From NCBI GenBank assembly GCA_024138025.1, contig JAMXBD010001257.1, positions 62,001 to 126,000 on the forward strand: a DNA stretch of 64,000 bases, given 5' to 3'. A program made the translations under genes and the position numbers. Source of the DNA: Combretum micranthum (lineage: Eukaryota; Streptophyta; Magnoliopsida; Myrtales; Combretaceae). Of this stretch, positions 1 to 12,767 are shown in pieces. The notes below the pieces were generated by a model. That model had not been told where the DNA came from and searched no databases. It was given only the letters and a program-made list of their open reading frames with translations. How positions within the stretch are numbered: the first letter of the stretch is position 1; every line of letters begins with the position of its first letter.

Positions 1-150
1 GTCTTTTGTTGAAGATGGTTTAAAAGAAAAACCATAACCCAACGAGCAATTTCGCATAATAGTAGTAAAGTTCCTTGCTTTATACAAGTTTGAGTTTTGG
101 GTCACTTCCATTTTTCCTTTTTCACTCATGGGTTTTAGTTTCAAACTTTA

Positions 151-3100
151 ATGAGGAATGCAGTGGCCTTATATGTGTTATTGGGTTTATGGGTTTGTTT
201 TATTACAGTAAATGCCTCAGTTTCTTATGATTCTAAGGCTATTACTATTGATGGGAAAAGAAGGATTCTTATTTCTGGATCCATTCACTACCCCAGAAGC
301 ACACCTGAGGTACAATATCAAACAAAATATGTGTGTACATATATTTTAGGATTTTATGAAATTGTATGACTATGTGCTTGTGTTGTTATTTTAGATGTTT
401 AATGCTGGTATTGGAATGGACTTTTTTTTTTTTTTGCAAATTTTGTAGTTGGATTTGAAATGAGATATGCAGAGTGAGTGGGATTTGATTCTTGATATGT
501 ATTGTAATGTCAGTGAAGTATGTAAAATTTTTCCCTTTATGGTATCTTTGAGCTGTTTAATGTTTTTTTTGTAATGGTTGATTGTGTTTTGAGAAAATAT
601 ATGTGGGTTTTGCTTGATAATGTGAAATGAGTAGAATTAGTAGATTTTGATGTTCAAGATTGACCCCTTGATGTGTTTCGGATTTTATTTTCTTTTGATT
701 AATTTTATTATTTTACCTAGTTTTGATCAGTTTATAGAGAAATAATTTTTTTTTTTAATTTAAGTTTTAATATTGCTTTCTTTTTTGGGTTGTGGCAGAT
801 GTGGCCAGATCTTATTGAGAAAGCGAAAGAAGGAGGATTGGATGTGATTCAGACTTATGTTTTCTGGAATGGACATGAACCATCACCTGGCAAAGTAATC
901 ATAATCATGGGCTGCTGATAAATTTTTATTTATGTATTTGTTACAGAAGGTTAAATTATGCCTATCAATGATCTCTATGTATTTTTCTATTTATTTGTTT
1001 TCATGTACAGTATTACTTTGAGGGAAACTATGATTTGGTTAAATTTGTCAAGCTGGTGAAAGAAGCTGGTTTATATGTTAATCTCAGGATTGGTCCATAT
1101 GTCTGCGCTGAATGGAATTTTGGGTATTAAGCCTGCCTATTTTGTTCTATGAATTTGGAAAATGTGGGTTGCTTCTTTAGATTTTGAGTTTTTAGTGATT
1201 GCATTTGGTTCTGTTTTCAGGGGATTTCCTGTTTGGCTGAAGTACAAACCTGGAATCAACTTCAGAACAGATAATGAACCTTTTAAGGTGAGGAACAGAG
1301 TCAATTTTGCATAAATAGTTTCTCTATGTGATCACTAACTTTCCATTGTGTTAACAATATGAAGCGGGAAATGCAACGGTTCTCCACAAAGATTGTTGAT
1401 ATGATGAAAGCTGAGAAGCTTCTCTATCCTCAGGGTGGTCCAATAATTCTATCCCAAGTAAGTGAAATTGTCCTCTCTTTAAGTGAATACCTGTTCTGTT
1501 ACTTGTATTATGATATTCGAATTATGTATGCCACTATTTTCATGACAGATCGAGAATGAATATGGACCCGTAGAGTACGAAATTGGGGAACCTGGTCAAG
1601 CTTTACCAAATGGGCAGCAAAAGTGGCTCTGGATCTAGACATTGGTGTCCCATGGGTCATGTGCAAGCAAGATGATGCCCCAGATCCCATCGTAAGAATC
1701 CTACAACTCATAGTTTTTTAATGTTTTTATTTTATTTTTTTTTAAATTAAATTTGATTATTCATGTTATCTTCTATCCTTATTAGGTGCCACTTGGGAAT
1801 TTCTTGTCCCCTTGCTAATTCTGGGCTTAATAATTGAATTCATAGCACATGGTTGCACTTGCACTTTCTTATCTGTCATGGTATGTCTTATTCAGGTCAT
1901 CTGTTGGAATTTTGACTTTATCTCCTTGATTACTTATTCACACTCTTCTCCTTTGTAAATGGTCTCAGAAGGAAGTCTTCTGATTTGTCCCTTGTGTTTG
2001 AAGTATAAGAAAATGGATAATTTGTTGTCATTGAATAAGTCAATAGTTCTCGCTTGGTAGTTGTATCGTCTATCAATTGCTCGAAGTTTTTCATTGTCCT
2101 GTTGAATGATGTTTTTGTTTTCATTGATGTGACAGATAAACACCTGCAATGGTTTCTACTGTGACTACTTCTATCCGAACAAGGCTTATAAGCCCAAAAT
2201 GTGGACTGAAGCATGGACGGGATGGTGAGTTTCTGGCAATATCCAGACAACAATATCATTTTTCTTTTTGGTGAATGTCAGACTCATACAAAAATATATT
2301 CCTACTTACCAAAGGGCAACATAAAAAAATAAAATAACAATTCTGCTTGACCAAAAACTACCTCATGTAAAATACTTTGTTTACGAAAAATTTGTAGATG
2401 TGTTAGTGACATCTTCCACTTCTTTAAAGGTACACGGAATTTGGAGGTGGTGTGCCATATCGACCAGCTGAAGACATGGCTTTTGCAGTTGCCAAATTTA
2501 TACAGAGTGGGGGATCATTCATAAATTATTATATGGTCAGTGGGCTATCTAGTTTCAAATATAATTACTAAATATGATTAAGATATGTTGTCTTATATTT
2601 GTCTGCTTGTGGGGTGCAGTACCATGGAGGGACAAATTTTGGACGTACTTCAGGTGGTCCTTTCATAGCTACTAGCTATGACTATGATGCTCCTCTTGAT
2701 GAATATGGTATGTAAAGGGTTTATTATTCTTTCTTCTTATAAATTTTCTTTTTTTTTGTGGAGGATAAATTCACATATGGTTTTGGACTTCACATATTAC
2801 TAGTGCTTCATTATTGAACTTCATTCTAACATCTGTACCCTTGACCTTTCAAAACCACCGTATTTTGTCTTTATAGTTAATGATGTTAACTCTTTCCTAT
2901 AAGGAAAGGAAAATTCTGCCACTGCGACTGCTAGTGTTATTCTGAGCTTGTCTTGCTATTATTTAATGATGCTTATTGAGCCATATACCTTTGTTGTGTT
3001 TCAGGACTATTAAGACAACCTAAATGGGGTCATTTGAAAGATTTACACAGCTATAAAGTTATGTGAGCCAGCCTTAGTATCAGCAGAACCCACTGTGACA

Positions 3101-6100
3101 CAGCTTGGAACCTATCAAGAGGTCTGCCTTAGTTTTCACATTAACATCTATGGATTTTTCAGACATTGAAATTGAATTTTCTTCCTTATTTTTTCTACTC
3201 TTGTGTAGGCTCATGTCTTTAAGTCAAAATCTGGGGCATGTGCAGCATTCCTTGCAAATTATAATTCAGAAAACTTTGCTAAAGTTTCTTTCGGGGACCT
3301 GCATTATAATCTTCCCCCTTGGTCCATCAGCATCTTGCCTGACTGCAAGAATACTGTGTATAACACAGCACGGGTAAGAGTAGATATTCATGAACCCATC
3401 GAGTGCATATTTAATTGCTAGTCATCCAAAAATTAGGCACATGATGCTTAGACGTATAATACTGGTAAAAATAAAATTTGACACCATCTTCAACTGCATT
3501 TTTCTTTTGGTCCATTCTTTTAAAGAAATTGATTCTGTACAAGACTGTCCAAGGGGATTTATCAGCCATACGAAGGAGACATAAAAAAAAAAATTATGCA
3601 AATCATGAAAAAGCCAAGATAGCTTTGTAATGGTGTAGCTAGTAGGCACCAGTTCCATAACAGCTAATGAAGTGGCTAGGGTGATTTTAGTTTTTTTTGT
3701 AACAGATAGTACTTATGCTTTGTAATGCCAAGATCTCAATCTTAATACCCTTTTGTTTTTGTTGGTGATATGCTCAAGATTTTAGGTCTCATGTGAGTCT
3801 TACAGGGCATTTGTATCGGTACTCTTTGTAATTTTCGCTTTATTAATGGAAATTTACTGACAACCCAAAAATATCATTAAAAAAAGCAACATGTATTTTA
3901 ATTGTAAAGTTCTATTCCTAGTGTCCTAAATACATAATGGGCATTCCTTAACCTAAATGGATGCATATCTAAATTGTCTATGCCATCAGTAGTTGTCTAA
4001 AGTTGCTGGCAGATGTATCTTTTTTTGCCCAAAGTTGGAACAAGTGGCATCTGTAATTTTAATGCCACATCTCTGAAAACTTGTGTTGACATTTTATGAA
4101 CAGGTTGGGGCCCAAAGCTCACAGATGAAGATGACTCCAGTTCCTATTCATGGAGGACTTTCATGGGTAGCTTACAGTGAAGAGACACCTGCTATTGAAG
4201 AGGTTACTTCATTTTCCATGATTGGGTTGGTGGAGCAGATAAATACTACAAGAGATGCCACGATTATCTCTGGTACACAACTGAGTAAGTATCCTGGTTT
4301 AGTTTCTCATGATATAAAAACTAAAAGAAAAATACGACAGTCCATCTTCAAATAAATTACTTCTTGGCATCATCTAACTTTTTTCATTCTTCTTTTATAA
4401 TTCTCTTTTCCAGAGTGTACATTGACCCAAGTGAAGAATTTCTGAAGAGTGGATACAATCCTGTTCTCTCAGTGTTTTCTGCTGGTCATGCTCTGCATGT
4501 TTTTGTCAATGGAGAAATTGCAGGTAGGATGCCTTGTGCTTTCTGTGCATTTGTTTGGCATTTTGTTGATCACCATCTTCGTTGAGAAAGAGTATCACCT
4601 GAAATTTATGGTGTTGCATGCTTTGAGTAGGAACTGCCTATGGAAGCCTAGAATTTCCAAAACTGACCTTTAGTCAGGGAGTGAAACTGCAAGAGGGCAC
4701 AAACAGAATATCACTTTTAAGCATTGCTGTTGGCCTTCCGGTACGCTCCCTCTCTTCCTTTCTCCCTCCATGTGCACATAGATACTGTAAATTTGACAAG
4801 TTTATTGTATCTACTTTTGGTGACTTTGATATATACTGTGATAAAGTTTCTATGGATAATGTTTACCAGAGATTACTCTCTCTTTACATTGTCACATATC
4901 TTGTATTCAGAATGTTGGTGTTCATTATGAGACCTGGAATGCTGGTGTCCTTGGTCCAGTTTCATTGAGTGGTCTTAATGATGGATGGAGAGACTTGTCA
5001 TGGCAGAATTGGACTTACAAGGTTTTGTCTCCTCACCATCTTATGCATGATGTTTGTTGCTCAAAAAATGTAGGAGCTTCATTTGACTTAATGTTTTTGA
5101 TAAAGGTTGGCCTGAATGGTGAAGCATTGAGTCTTCATTCTCTTAGTGGGAGCTCCTTGGTGGAATGGGCACAGGAAGCTAGTTTGATGCAAAACCAACC
5201 ATTGACTTGGTATAAAGTAAGTTTGTGGACCTCGTGCTGTATATTATATTAGTCCTAAATACTAGTTCGGATCGACATGAAGCACCTCCAGGGTGCTCAG
5301 TCATCTGTTCTTTGAATTCAGTTGGAGTCTTCAACATAAATTTGAGGAAATCATTATTAAATTGGCCAACTTTCCAAGATGGTTCTTCCACTTCTATTTT
5401 CTTTCCTTTTTTTTGTTGCTAAAATGACTTTACCACTTATTTTATACATTGGTTGATGCAATCTAAGAGGAGCCTTTTTTCTTTTTTTTTTTTGTTTTGG
5501 GGTGTTTGGTTGGTGGTGGTGGTGTGGTGGTTGGGGGGGGGGGGGGGGGGGGGGGGTTGGGGAAGAGGGAGGCGTGGGGGTTGTGGGGTGTGGGGTGTGT
5601 GAAAATCTAAGATGAGCCTTGTAGTGTTGACTTACACACAATCTGATGTATGCTTATTTTCAGACCTATTTTGATGCTCCAGCTGGAAATGCACCTTTGG
5701 CTTTGGATATGAATAGTATGGGTAAAGGACAAGTGTGGATAAATGGACAAAGTATTGGAAGATATTGGCCTGCTTATAAAGCAGCTGGTTCTTGCAGCAG
5801 CTGTAATTATGCTGGGAAGTTTGATGAGAAGAAATGCTTAAGCAACTGTGGAGATGCTTCACAAAGATGGTAAAAAAAAAAAAATGAAAGAAAAAAAGAC
5901 CATTAATTTTTCTATATTATTGTATGAGCAGCCACATGATTGTAACCAAGATCTAAAATTTTAGGTACCACATTCCACGTTCATGGCTAAATCCAAAAGG
6001 AAATATGCTTGTTGTTTTTGAGGAGTGGGGTGGGGATCCTAACGGAATATCATTGGTTAGAAGAGAGACTGATAGTGTCTGTGCTGACATTTTCGAATGG

Positions 6101-7954
6101 CAACCAACCCTTATGAATTGGAAAATGCATACCTCAGGCAGGGTTAGAAAGGCGCTGAGACCTAAAGCACATTTGTGGTGTTCTCCTGGTCAGAAAATTT
6201 CATCAATTAAATTCGCTAGTTTTGGAACACCAGAAGGTACCTGTGGAAGTTTCCGCCAGGGACGATGTCATGCTTTCCACTCATATGATGTCTTTGAGAG
6301 GGTATGTATCTTCATCTATTTTTTTTCTCTTCTGCAACAGGAAAGTTCTACCTAACAGTATTTCTTAGTCATGAGAATCATCAATGCTTGAATGAGCTAT
6401 TGTAATCTTTCTGAAATATCAGAGCTATTGGGTACCTCCAGCTTTTTTCCAAAGTTCTAGATGGAAAAATATGATCATCTTGCATACTACAATCACACTT
6501 TGAGTTTGGGCCAACTAAGATCAATTAGCTGAACCCATATACACCCAATGTTGTCAGAATCGGACTAGGCATTGATCTGGATATGCTGAGGGGTCAAGGG
6601 GTTAGGCCGGGGTCAATGAAAAATAAAAATTTAAGTTATATCCTACTCAAAAGTTAAAAAGCTTCATAATGTAATTATATATTTGTTAATTAGGTTAATT
6701 ATATATATGGTATATATTTGTCTAATATCCTTATTGCTATTTGGAAAAAACAAATATACTTGTTATATGTAATTTATTTGTTGTATACGATATAGTTTAC
6801 ACATGTTTAACCAAAATGAGTAAATAAATACTAAAGATGTGGATATTTTAATACCATTTTGAATGATGAAGCCAATAATAATTAATAATTATATCCTCAC
6901 GACCTTACCCTCCCCATGATGATCTCTGCGATCAAGATGCCAAGCCAAAACACGAACCACAATGTCACCATCTCTTCCAACCTCACCACGGTCGAACTCA
7001 ATTGCGGTATCCCAATGCTACCCATCTTCAATTGACACCAAATCCAGAAACTTTGTCAGAGCCAAGAAGAAACAGAGAGAAATAGCTGAGTTCCTAAGAT
7101 CCAGCGTTCACACAACAAGCTTGAAGCACCTGAACTCGACAAGATAAATCTGAACAACTGCATGAAGATAAAGTGACTAAGATCCAAGCTAAGGAAAGAG
7201 TAAACCAAGCTTACGAGCTACTTTATTTCACTGAAAGTTTTGATTTTTAGTTAGTATTTCATTTTATTATGATGAAATTCTAATTTTTCTTTTTTCATTT
7301 CATTCGTTAAGATGAAATCGTTGCCCTTCTGAAGGTCTTTTGTTTTCAGTTATTATTATTTTTTTTAAAGTGTGCATGTAGACGTGTTTGAGCTGCTGGG
7401 TTAGCGGGGTCTGGCTGGTTCAACCCATAAATGGGTCCCAACCTTGGACTGGCCTGTTTTTAAGGCCGGTTCTGGTTGAGCCGGCCGGGCCAGTCTAGTT
7501 TTGACTACATTGCATACACCAAACAAAAAATTGTAGATAAATCCTTGAAAACTATTGGTAAGGTGAGAATAGACCTCTAAACTCCAGATCATGCCTTAAC
7601 TCTACAACTATTTAAAACATGCACTTGCCTCCCCAGATTGATGCTTAAGCTGCAAAACGTTCAGTATTTATGAGTGTCTTATTAATGTTTTCAAAAAGTA
7701 CGAATTGAATGCATGGATTCAGAGTTTAGATGGTCTATCCGTGTTCTATCAATATTCTTTTAAGGCGCATGCTTAACTATTTGAGCAGACTTGCATGTCC
7801 TTTTTCAGAGAATTAAATGTTTGTTCTGGCTTTTGTCTTGCAGACTTGCATGGGACTGAATTCATGTTCAGTAACTATTGCTCCAGAAATTTTTGGTGGT
7901 GATCCATGTCCAAATGTTATGAAGAAGATCTCGGTAGAGGTCATTTGCAGGTGA
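151..7954 (+). CDS. GH35 beta-galactosidase, 19 exons, three small exonic deletions
   Basis: Exons: 151-309, 799-894, 1011-1123, 1221-1287, 1365-1457, 1549-1691, 2136-2224, 2430-2535, 2620-2707, 3005-3121, 3209-3373, 4104-4284, 4414-4523, 4631-4740, 4911-5021, 5106-5216, 5664-5869, 5965-6301, 7844-7954. All introns are GT-AG. The protein would be about 838 aa, the usual length for plant GH35 enzymes. It starts with a hydrophobic signal peptide, so secretion to the cell wall and removal of terminal galactose from wall polymers are expected from the family. The GH35 signature [13 protein letters not shown] spans exons 5-6; the second Glu of IENE (about residue 180) is the expected acid/base, and Glu in WTEAWTGW (about 249) the expected nucleophile. 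Residues about 750-838 form a Cys-rich SUEL-type galactose-binding lectin domain. Three deletions break the frame: 1 base near 1603, 2 bases near 3050, 1 base near 4263. I saw no nonsense substitution. The exact family member is not assigned. Confidence 0.93.
5533..5556 (+). repeat. 24-base G homopolymer in beta-galactosidase intron 16
   Basis: An uninterrupted run of 24 G lies in a G/T-rich stretch (about 5490-5600) of the intron between exons 16 and 17. It is on the coding strand, so the pre-mRNA would carry it and could form G-quadruplexes. The true length is uncertain because homopolymers are prone to sequencing error. Confidence 0.85.
6546..7512. mobile_element. hAT-like non-autonomous element in beta-galactosidase intron 18
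   Basis: The left end starts CAATGTTGTCAGAATCGGAC and the reverse complement of the right end starts CAATGTAGTCAAAACTAGAC, an imperfect terminal inverted repeat. The flanks TATACACC (6538-6545) and CATACACC (7513-7520) match at 7 of 8 bases, as expected for a hAT 8-bp target duplication. The 967-bp element makes up most of the 1,542-bp intron. It holds no transposase; a short open frame at 6962-7147 looks fortuitous. Confidence 0.7.
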
Positions 7955-8753
7955 TACATACCTGTATGCAATGAACGCTGGAGTTCCCGGATTAATTCAC
8001 TCTAAACAGAATTTTTTCATCTTATACACATTGGATAATTATAACTCAACTCACAGGTTGAGAAATACCAATTTTTGGTTTGTCTAGGCTTTTCCAGGGT
8101 GAAGTTGTAGAAATCAATACAACACACCTCTTGGTAGAAGCCCCCATACATTCCAAGGAAGTCTGAGGATAAGTTATTTGTACATGAAGCTCGAATACCT
8201 CTGACCATTGTTTTTCCTGGATATGCGAAAAAGAGGAAGGTTCAGCAGAAGCACTGTGAAGAGAAAAATCAACACTCCATTTACTCATTTTCATCTTAGA
8301 TTATGGAAGCTCTTGTTTCCAGTGATTTTTGTTTCATGTATTTGGAATTGCTTCTTAAGAAGCACATGCATCACTTGTAAGAAAATTCTTCGAAATTCAA
8401 TGATTTCAAATCCATAACCTCTCTCATTTTTGGTTTAAAGTTCTTTTTATCAGCGATCATTATCGTTTGTTTTGTTAAATGTTTCTCCTTGCTGCCAGTA
8501 TCTGCACCTTCCGTAGCCATTGTGAAATTCAGCATTCCACTGAACATAAGCATTTGACGTTTTTTAGCATTTCTCTGTTTCTCTTGAACTCTGCATAGAA
8601 ATATCATTCTAGCACATTTATTATCCTAGAGCTAAAGTGGGTGAGAATATACGCTATAGTTAGCATTAACATATTCCCATTCATCCTCGAGAAAAAAGGG
8701 GTGCAAATTGCCATTAAGATACGAATGTATCTCTCAAACTCTTGCAGTATTTC
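7955..8753. other. beta-galactosidase 3' UTR and downstream spacer
   Basis: This stretch follows the TGA stop. It contains only short open frames without recognisable motifs. The transcript end cannot be placed. I see no gene here. Confidence 0.5.
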
Positions 8754-8966
8754 GGATTCGTTTGGATTGTCTATTTTTTATCTGTATTAGTATTTAAACT
8801 TTATATATAAAGATGTGATTTACAGTTATATTTTATTTGTATTTGGTTTATTCGATGTTTTCATGAGAACTGTTGTATTTGTTATCTATAGGTATTTCTT
8901 GACAGATAATTTGTTATAAAAAGTTTGAAAGAAGTGTTTGCCATCTGCTAGATGCTAAACGGATCC
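8754..8966. mobile_element. MITE, family with GGGTCCGTTTGG ends, copy 1
   Basis: It begins GGATTCGTTTGGATTGTC and ends GCTAAACGGATCC, giving short inverted termini. The same layout, including the internal phrase 'tttgttgacaaaaagtttgaaa'-like region near the 3' end, recurs at 12768-12999 and 59909-60130. There is no coding capacity. The target duplication is not clear, so the superfamily is not assigned. Confidence 0.6.
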
Positions 8967-9234
8967 TCTTTTCTTGAGAGCTTATACAGTTTTGTTACGG
9001 TACCGAGCTGCTGATGATCCTACCAATGATAACTTATACAGATTTGAAATCATGCGATTTTGTTTAAAAAGAAGGCACGACACTAGAATTTTCCTCTTTC
9101 ACTTGGAATTTATTAAATACTTGTGCTCCTCTAGATTGTCCCTAAAGTTCTAAAACTATCACTATTGGTTGTTAAAATCTAAAAATGCTTTTGGGTATTA
9201 AGCGACAATTTGCGGTCTATGCATGGGTCGTGGA

Positions 9235-9567
9235 TAAATTTTTCCAAAGCCTCAAATGTGGATTATAGGAGTCCAACTAAGATGGGCTAAATCATTTGTG
9301 GTCTAAAACCAAAATCCACAAGGATGCTTTACATTTAGACGAATGTGATGTACAAGAGTATGTAGATAGGAGTAGGTATAGATCTATAGTTGTTGACTGC
9401 TAGACTACTAATTTGAGTAGGCTTTTTATATAAGAAAGGGGTTCTAACTCGTTTTTCAATCATCATTTCAATTTTTATATAGTGAAATATATTCTCAAAG
9501 TAAACCTCTTCTTTTTTCTTTCCTTTTTCTAAAACTTATGTACGTTATGTGTCAAAGTTAAGTTTAA
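9235..9567 (+). repeat. Putative left LTR of gag-bearing relic
   Basis: Directly repeated at 11983-12322 with substantial divergence. It contains a TATA-like box near 9433-9440, in the position expected of an LTR promoter. Exact ends are uncertain. Confidence 0.5.
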
Positions 9568-10019
9568 TGTTTATCGACACATTTGACTCATTGGAATGGA
9601 ATAAGGTCAGAAAAAAATAGCAATTTTTATATCCTTTTTATCAAGGGTATCTTTAGAAAAAAATTAATTTTTTTGATAAGGAAAATCATTGGTGTAAGGA
9701 AGGAATAAGGTTCCTTATCTATTCCACGTTACATGAAATATATATTCTTTCTGTAGAATTTTAGACAAACCAAACGAAGGAATAACTATTCTATAGTAAT
9801 AAAGTCAGAATACCAATTTCATTCCTCCCAATTAACATAACAGTAGTGTTTAAAATGCTCAAATGCTATCGAGAAGAGTTTTGAAACAAACTTGTAGTGA
9901 TTAGTGATATCAGAGTATAAATTAAAGAGTGAAAATGAAGATGCTAGCAGGAGTGGAGAACATTGTCTAGGTTGTTATTAAGGAAATTGACCATGACAAA
10001 AACACCCCAATATTAAGCA

Positions 10020-10700
10020 AATAGTTAGGTGGAGAGTCATGTTGATGGCACTCGGTGCAAGGCTAGACAAGGTAGAGTCAGTGCATTGTCATGATGAAGG
10101 AAAGGTTCAAAGAGGCAACTTACATTGGGGAGTTAAAGGAAAATCTCCGTAAGGAGTTATAAGGGGCTTTAAATCACACCGTTGGTGGCATAGAGGCATA
10201 AGACAATATCCTTGAAGCCAAGATTGCGAATTAGGTGCCAAGACCACTAATATAGAAGTTAGTGCAAATGAAGCTGAGGAAAGAACGGATGTAACTATAG
10301 TTGCCTTGAGAAAGGAGATAAAAGGTTAGAACTCAGTAGGTGATTTAAGGTAATGTAAACTAATGGAGTAAAGTTAAAATACTTCATGGAAACATGATTT
10401 GCAATGGAGGTATACAATTTTCTATGATACCACAATGGGTTTGTAAGCAAACATGCCAACAAGATAATTTCTTGAGCAAGTTCGTTAGACGGTTTGAGGG
10501 CTAGTTCTCTCCTTAAAATGCCAAAAAGAAAGCTAAGATTAGACTTCAACACCTTATCCAAAAGAGCTATGTGAAGCAATATGTCTAAGAATTTTTAAAG
10601 CACCTATTGGAGACAACAGAACTTAGTCTTAGCGATAATCATCGTTTTTTCTGGATTAGTTGAAATCCTAAGCTAGGTTAGAGTCAAAACAACGTGGCAT
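10020..10700 (+). pseudogene. Degenerate Ty3-type gag (capsid) relic
   Basis: Reading across three frames, the conceptual peptide contains 'KYFMET.FAMEVYNF' followed by 'FLSKFVRRFEG', then 'NAKKKARLDFNTLSKRAM'. This matches the order in plant retrotransposon capsids: aromatic-rich helix, KFL..F..., then the 'L..L.Q.GSV..Y...F' segment. Many in-frame stops show it is dead. The assignment rests on pattern recognition of the family, not on a search. Confidence 0.4.
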
Positions 10701-11571
10701 AGATAAGGTATTTAAGGTGAAATATAATGCAAATTGTCTAGTGAAGACCTAAAAGTAGAAATAAAGTTCTTTCACTAGTAGCAACAAGGAAGAGGAGGTA
10801 GTAGAGGAATTGGGTTGTATAAGTTGTAAGTCCGCCAAATAAAGAGGACAAAATGCAAGATAATGTGTAGAGTTTAGCATTAGTAGTAAGTGCAAATTGG
10901 TGAACTACAAAGATTTCCCCGATAATGCAAGATTGCAAAGGAAGATACCAAGGGAGCTTTACCCTAAGGATGAGCAAAGTTTTATCTCTAGTTTTGGGAG
11001 AGGAGGGGTGGGTGGGGGAGGGGAGAGGAACTTTAGTAGAAGTCTATAGCAGACTTGATGAAAAGCTAGACCAAGGAACTGCTGGCATAATTGTCAAAAT
11101 TGCGAGCTAAATATATGATTATATGAGCTTATGCTTTTATAAGTTTTTTTCTTAATTAAGATGGATTCAAAACTGTTTAGATACGGACTTTAGGTAGAAT
11201 TGTGAATTTAAATGTATGATTCTACACATTTATCATTTTATCAGTCTTGATTGATTTTGTACGATTTTAATAATTTTATATATTTTAATGAACAATAAAC
11301 TTGCGATTTTGATAACTATATTATAGAAGCAATTGGAAGTCTCATTAGAGAAGGATAGGTGGGGTTTGTCTATAGCAAGGCATTTCACTAACTAAAGATG
11401 GGGAACTAATGGGAAATGCTATTCTTCTAAGATGAATAGTAATATCAGTCAATGTTCCATGCAAAATGTGAAAAAAAAAAAAATACAAAACTAGTGAAGA
11501 TTCAGGGTTGAAAATGCAATGAAGATATCATCGAATTCAGTGGTGGAAAATGTCACAAACTAATTTTTTAA

Positions 11572-11981
11572 GGTTATTTATAAAAACATGATCCGTGTTT
11601 TGAGTAATTTGCAAACACATGACCGGTGTTATCTATTTTGACAATTAGGTGACTCAAGTTTTATAAAAAATATTAATATTATTAATTACTATTAGAGAAA
11701 ATGTGTTAGAGTGTTATTGGTACAAAAAAATTAACATAATAAAAAATAATACTAAATAAAATAAAATATTAAAAATACATTTTTTTGAAAATTGGTAAAT
11801 TAAAAAAATGTAAAATTAACTTTTATGATCAACGAAATATTGACACGTGTCATTCATTAAATTATTAAATAATATTGGCACTTTTGAATGAAATTCGGGT
11901 GATCTAATTATCAAAAAAGATAATGCAGGTCATGTGTTTGCAAATTAATCAAAACATAGGTCATATTTTTGTAATTAATCC
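11572..11981. mobile_element. Inverted-repeat MITE (about 90-bp arms)
   Basis: The left arm (11572 to about 11662) and the reverse complement of the right arm (about 11890-11981) align along roughly 90 bp, sharing 'aatttgcaaacacatgacc' almost exactly. The centre is AT-rich and non-coding. It lies directly against the putative right LTR of the gag relic. Confidence 0.65.
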
Positions 11982-11982
11982 A

Positions 11983-12322
11983 AGTTTTTATGATAGCCTC
12001 AAATGTAGCCCACAGAGGACCCAACTAGGACAATTTGGTCAATTGTGGTTGAGAACCAAAGTTTGCTATGGCATGTTATATTTTTATGTATCTAGATTTT
12101 GGTGTATGAAAAAGTGTAGGCTAAGTAAGAGTAAGTAGGTATGAGTAGGTGTAAATAATTCATACCTATTGGATTGAATTGATCCTGACTAGTAATTTGA
12201 GTAGGCTTTTGTATATAAAGTGGTTTCCTCTTACCTATAGGTCATCCATTCTCACACTAAAATACTTTTAATAGAGCAATCTTTTTCTAAAACTTACATG
12301 TTGCGTGTCAAGTTAAACTCAC
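11983..12322 (+). repeat. Putative right LTR of gag-bearing relic
   Basis: Diverged direct repeat of 9235-9567. It retains 'taatttgagtaggctttt' and the following 'gtatataaag' TATA-like box near 12211. Ends are approximate. Confidence 0.5.
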
Positions 12323-12767
12323 TTTCAATTAGTGTTTGGAATGCCTAAGTGCTTCAAGAAAGCACCTTGAAAGAGAATTTCCATGACAATAGGGAGGTAA
12401 AATATCTACGAAAATTCAAATAGTTTATGCGCACAAATAATAGTTCAAGGGTGTATTTATAAATATAAATAAATATAGTTTCATATGATGTTATAGAAGA
12501 GATTGGCCAAGCATATATATATATATATATATATCCATTTAAAAAAATGTCCTAAAAAAGGGTAATTATCTTCTAGATGTGGATTATAGATAGGTTAGCA
12601 TGTTCATATATAAGTTATATACAAGAAAACTAAAATTATTTCTTGTTTAAGATCCTTACTGAAATTATTTACTTAAATAAGATTGAATTAAAGTAATTGG
12701 CAATATGTAGTCATAAAATCGTATTTTACAAATGAGACATATGAAGCGAAAATGATCTGCGCAAACT

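Larger units (their letters stand above)
9235..12322 (+). mobile_element. Old LTR-retrotransposon relic with degenerate gag
   Basis: Two diverged direct repeats (about 9235-9567 and 11983-12322) flank this region. Both begin near 'agcctcaaatgt', share the phrase 'taatttgagtaggctttt' followed by a TATA-like 'atata(t)aa' box, and end near 'ctaaaactta' plus 'gtgtcaa'. Between them, 10020-10700 (+) reads, through several stops and frameshifts, like a Ty3-type gag capsid. No protease, reverse transcriptase or integrase is visible, so this is a deleted or gag-only derivative. The LTR divergence says it is old. Confidence 0.55.

Noticed and set aside
5357..5641. Proline-rich open frame on the minus strand
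   Set aside because: It is the complement of the G-rich intron 16 of the beta-galactosidase; low complexity, not a gene.
6962..7147. Small open frame inside the hAT-like element
   Set aside because: No recognisable domain and no splice context; it lies within a non-autonomous transposon.
9592..9827. Possible small MITE with GGAATG ends
   Set aside because: Inverted ends are only about six bases and the rest does not pair; too weak to list.
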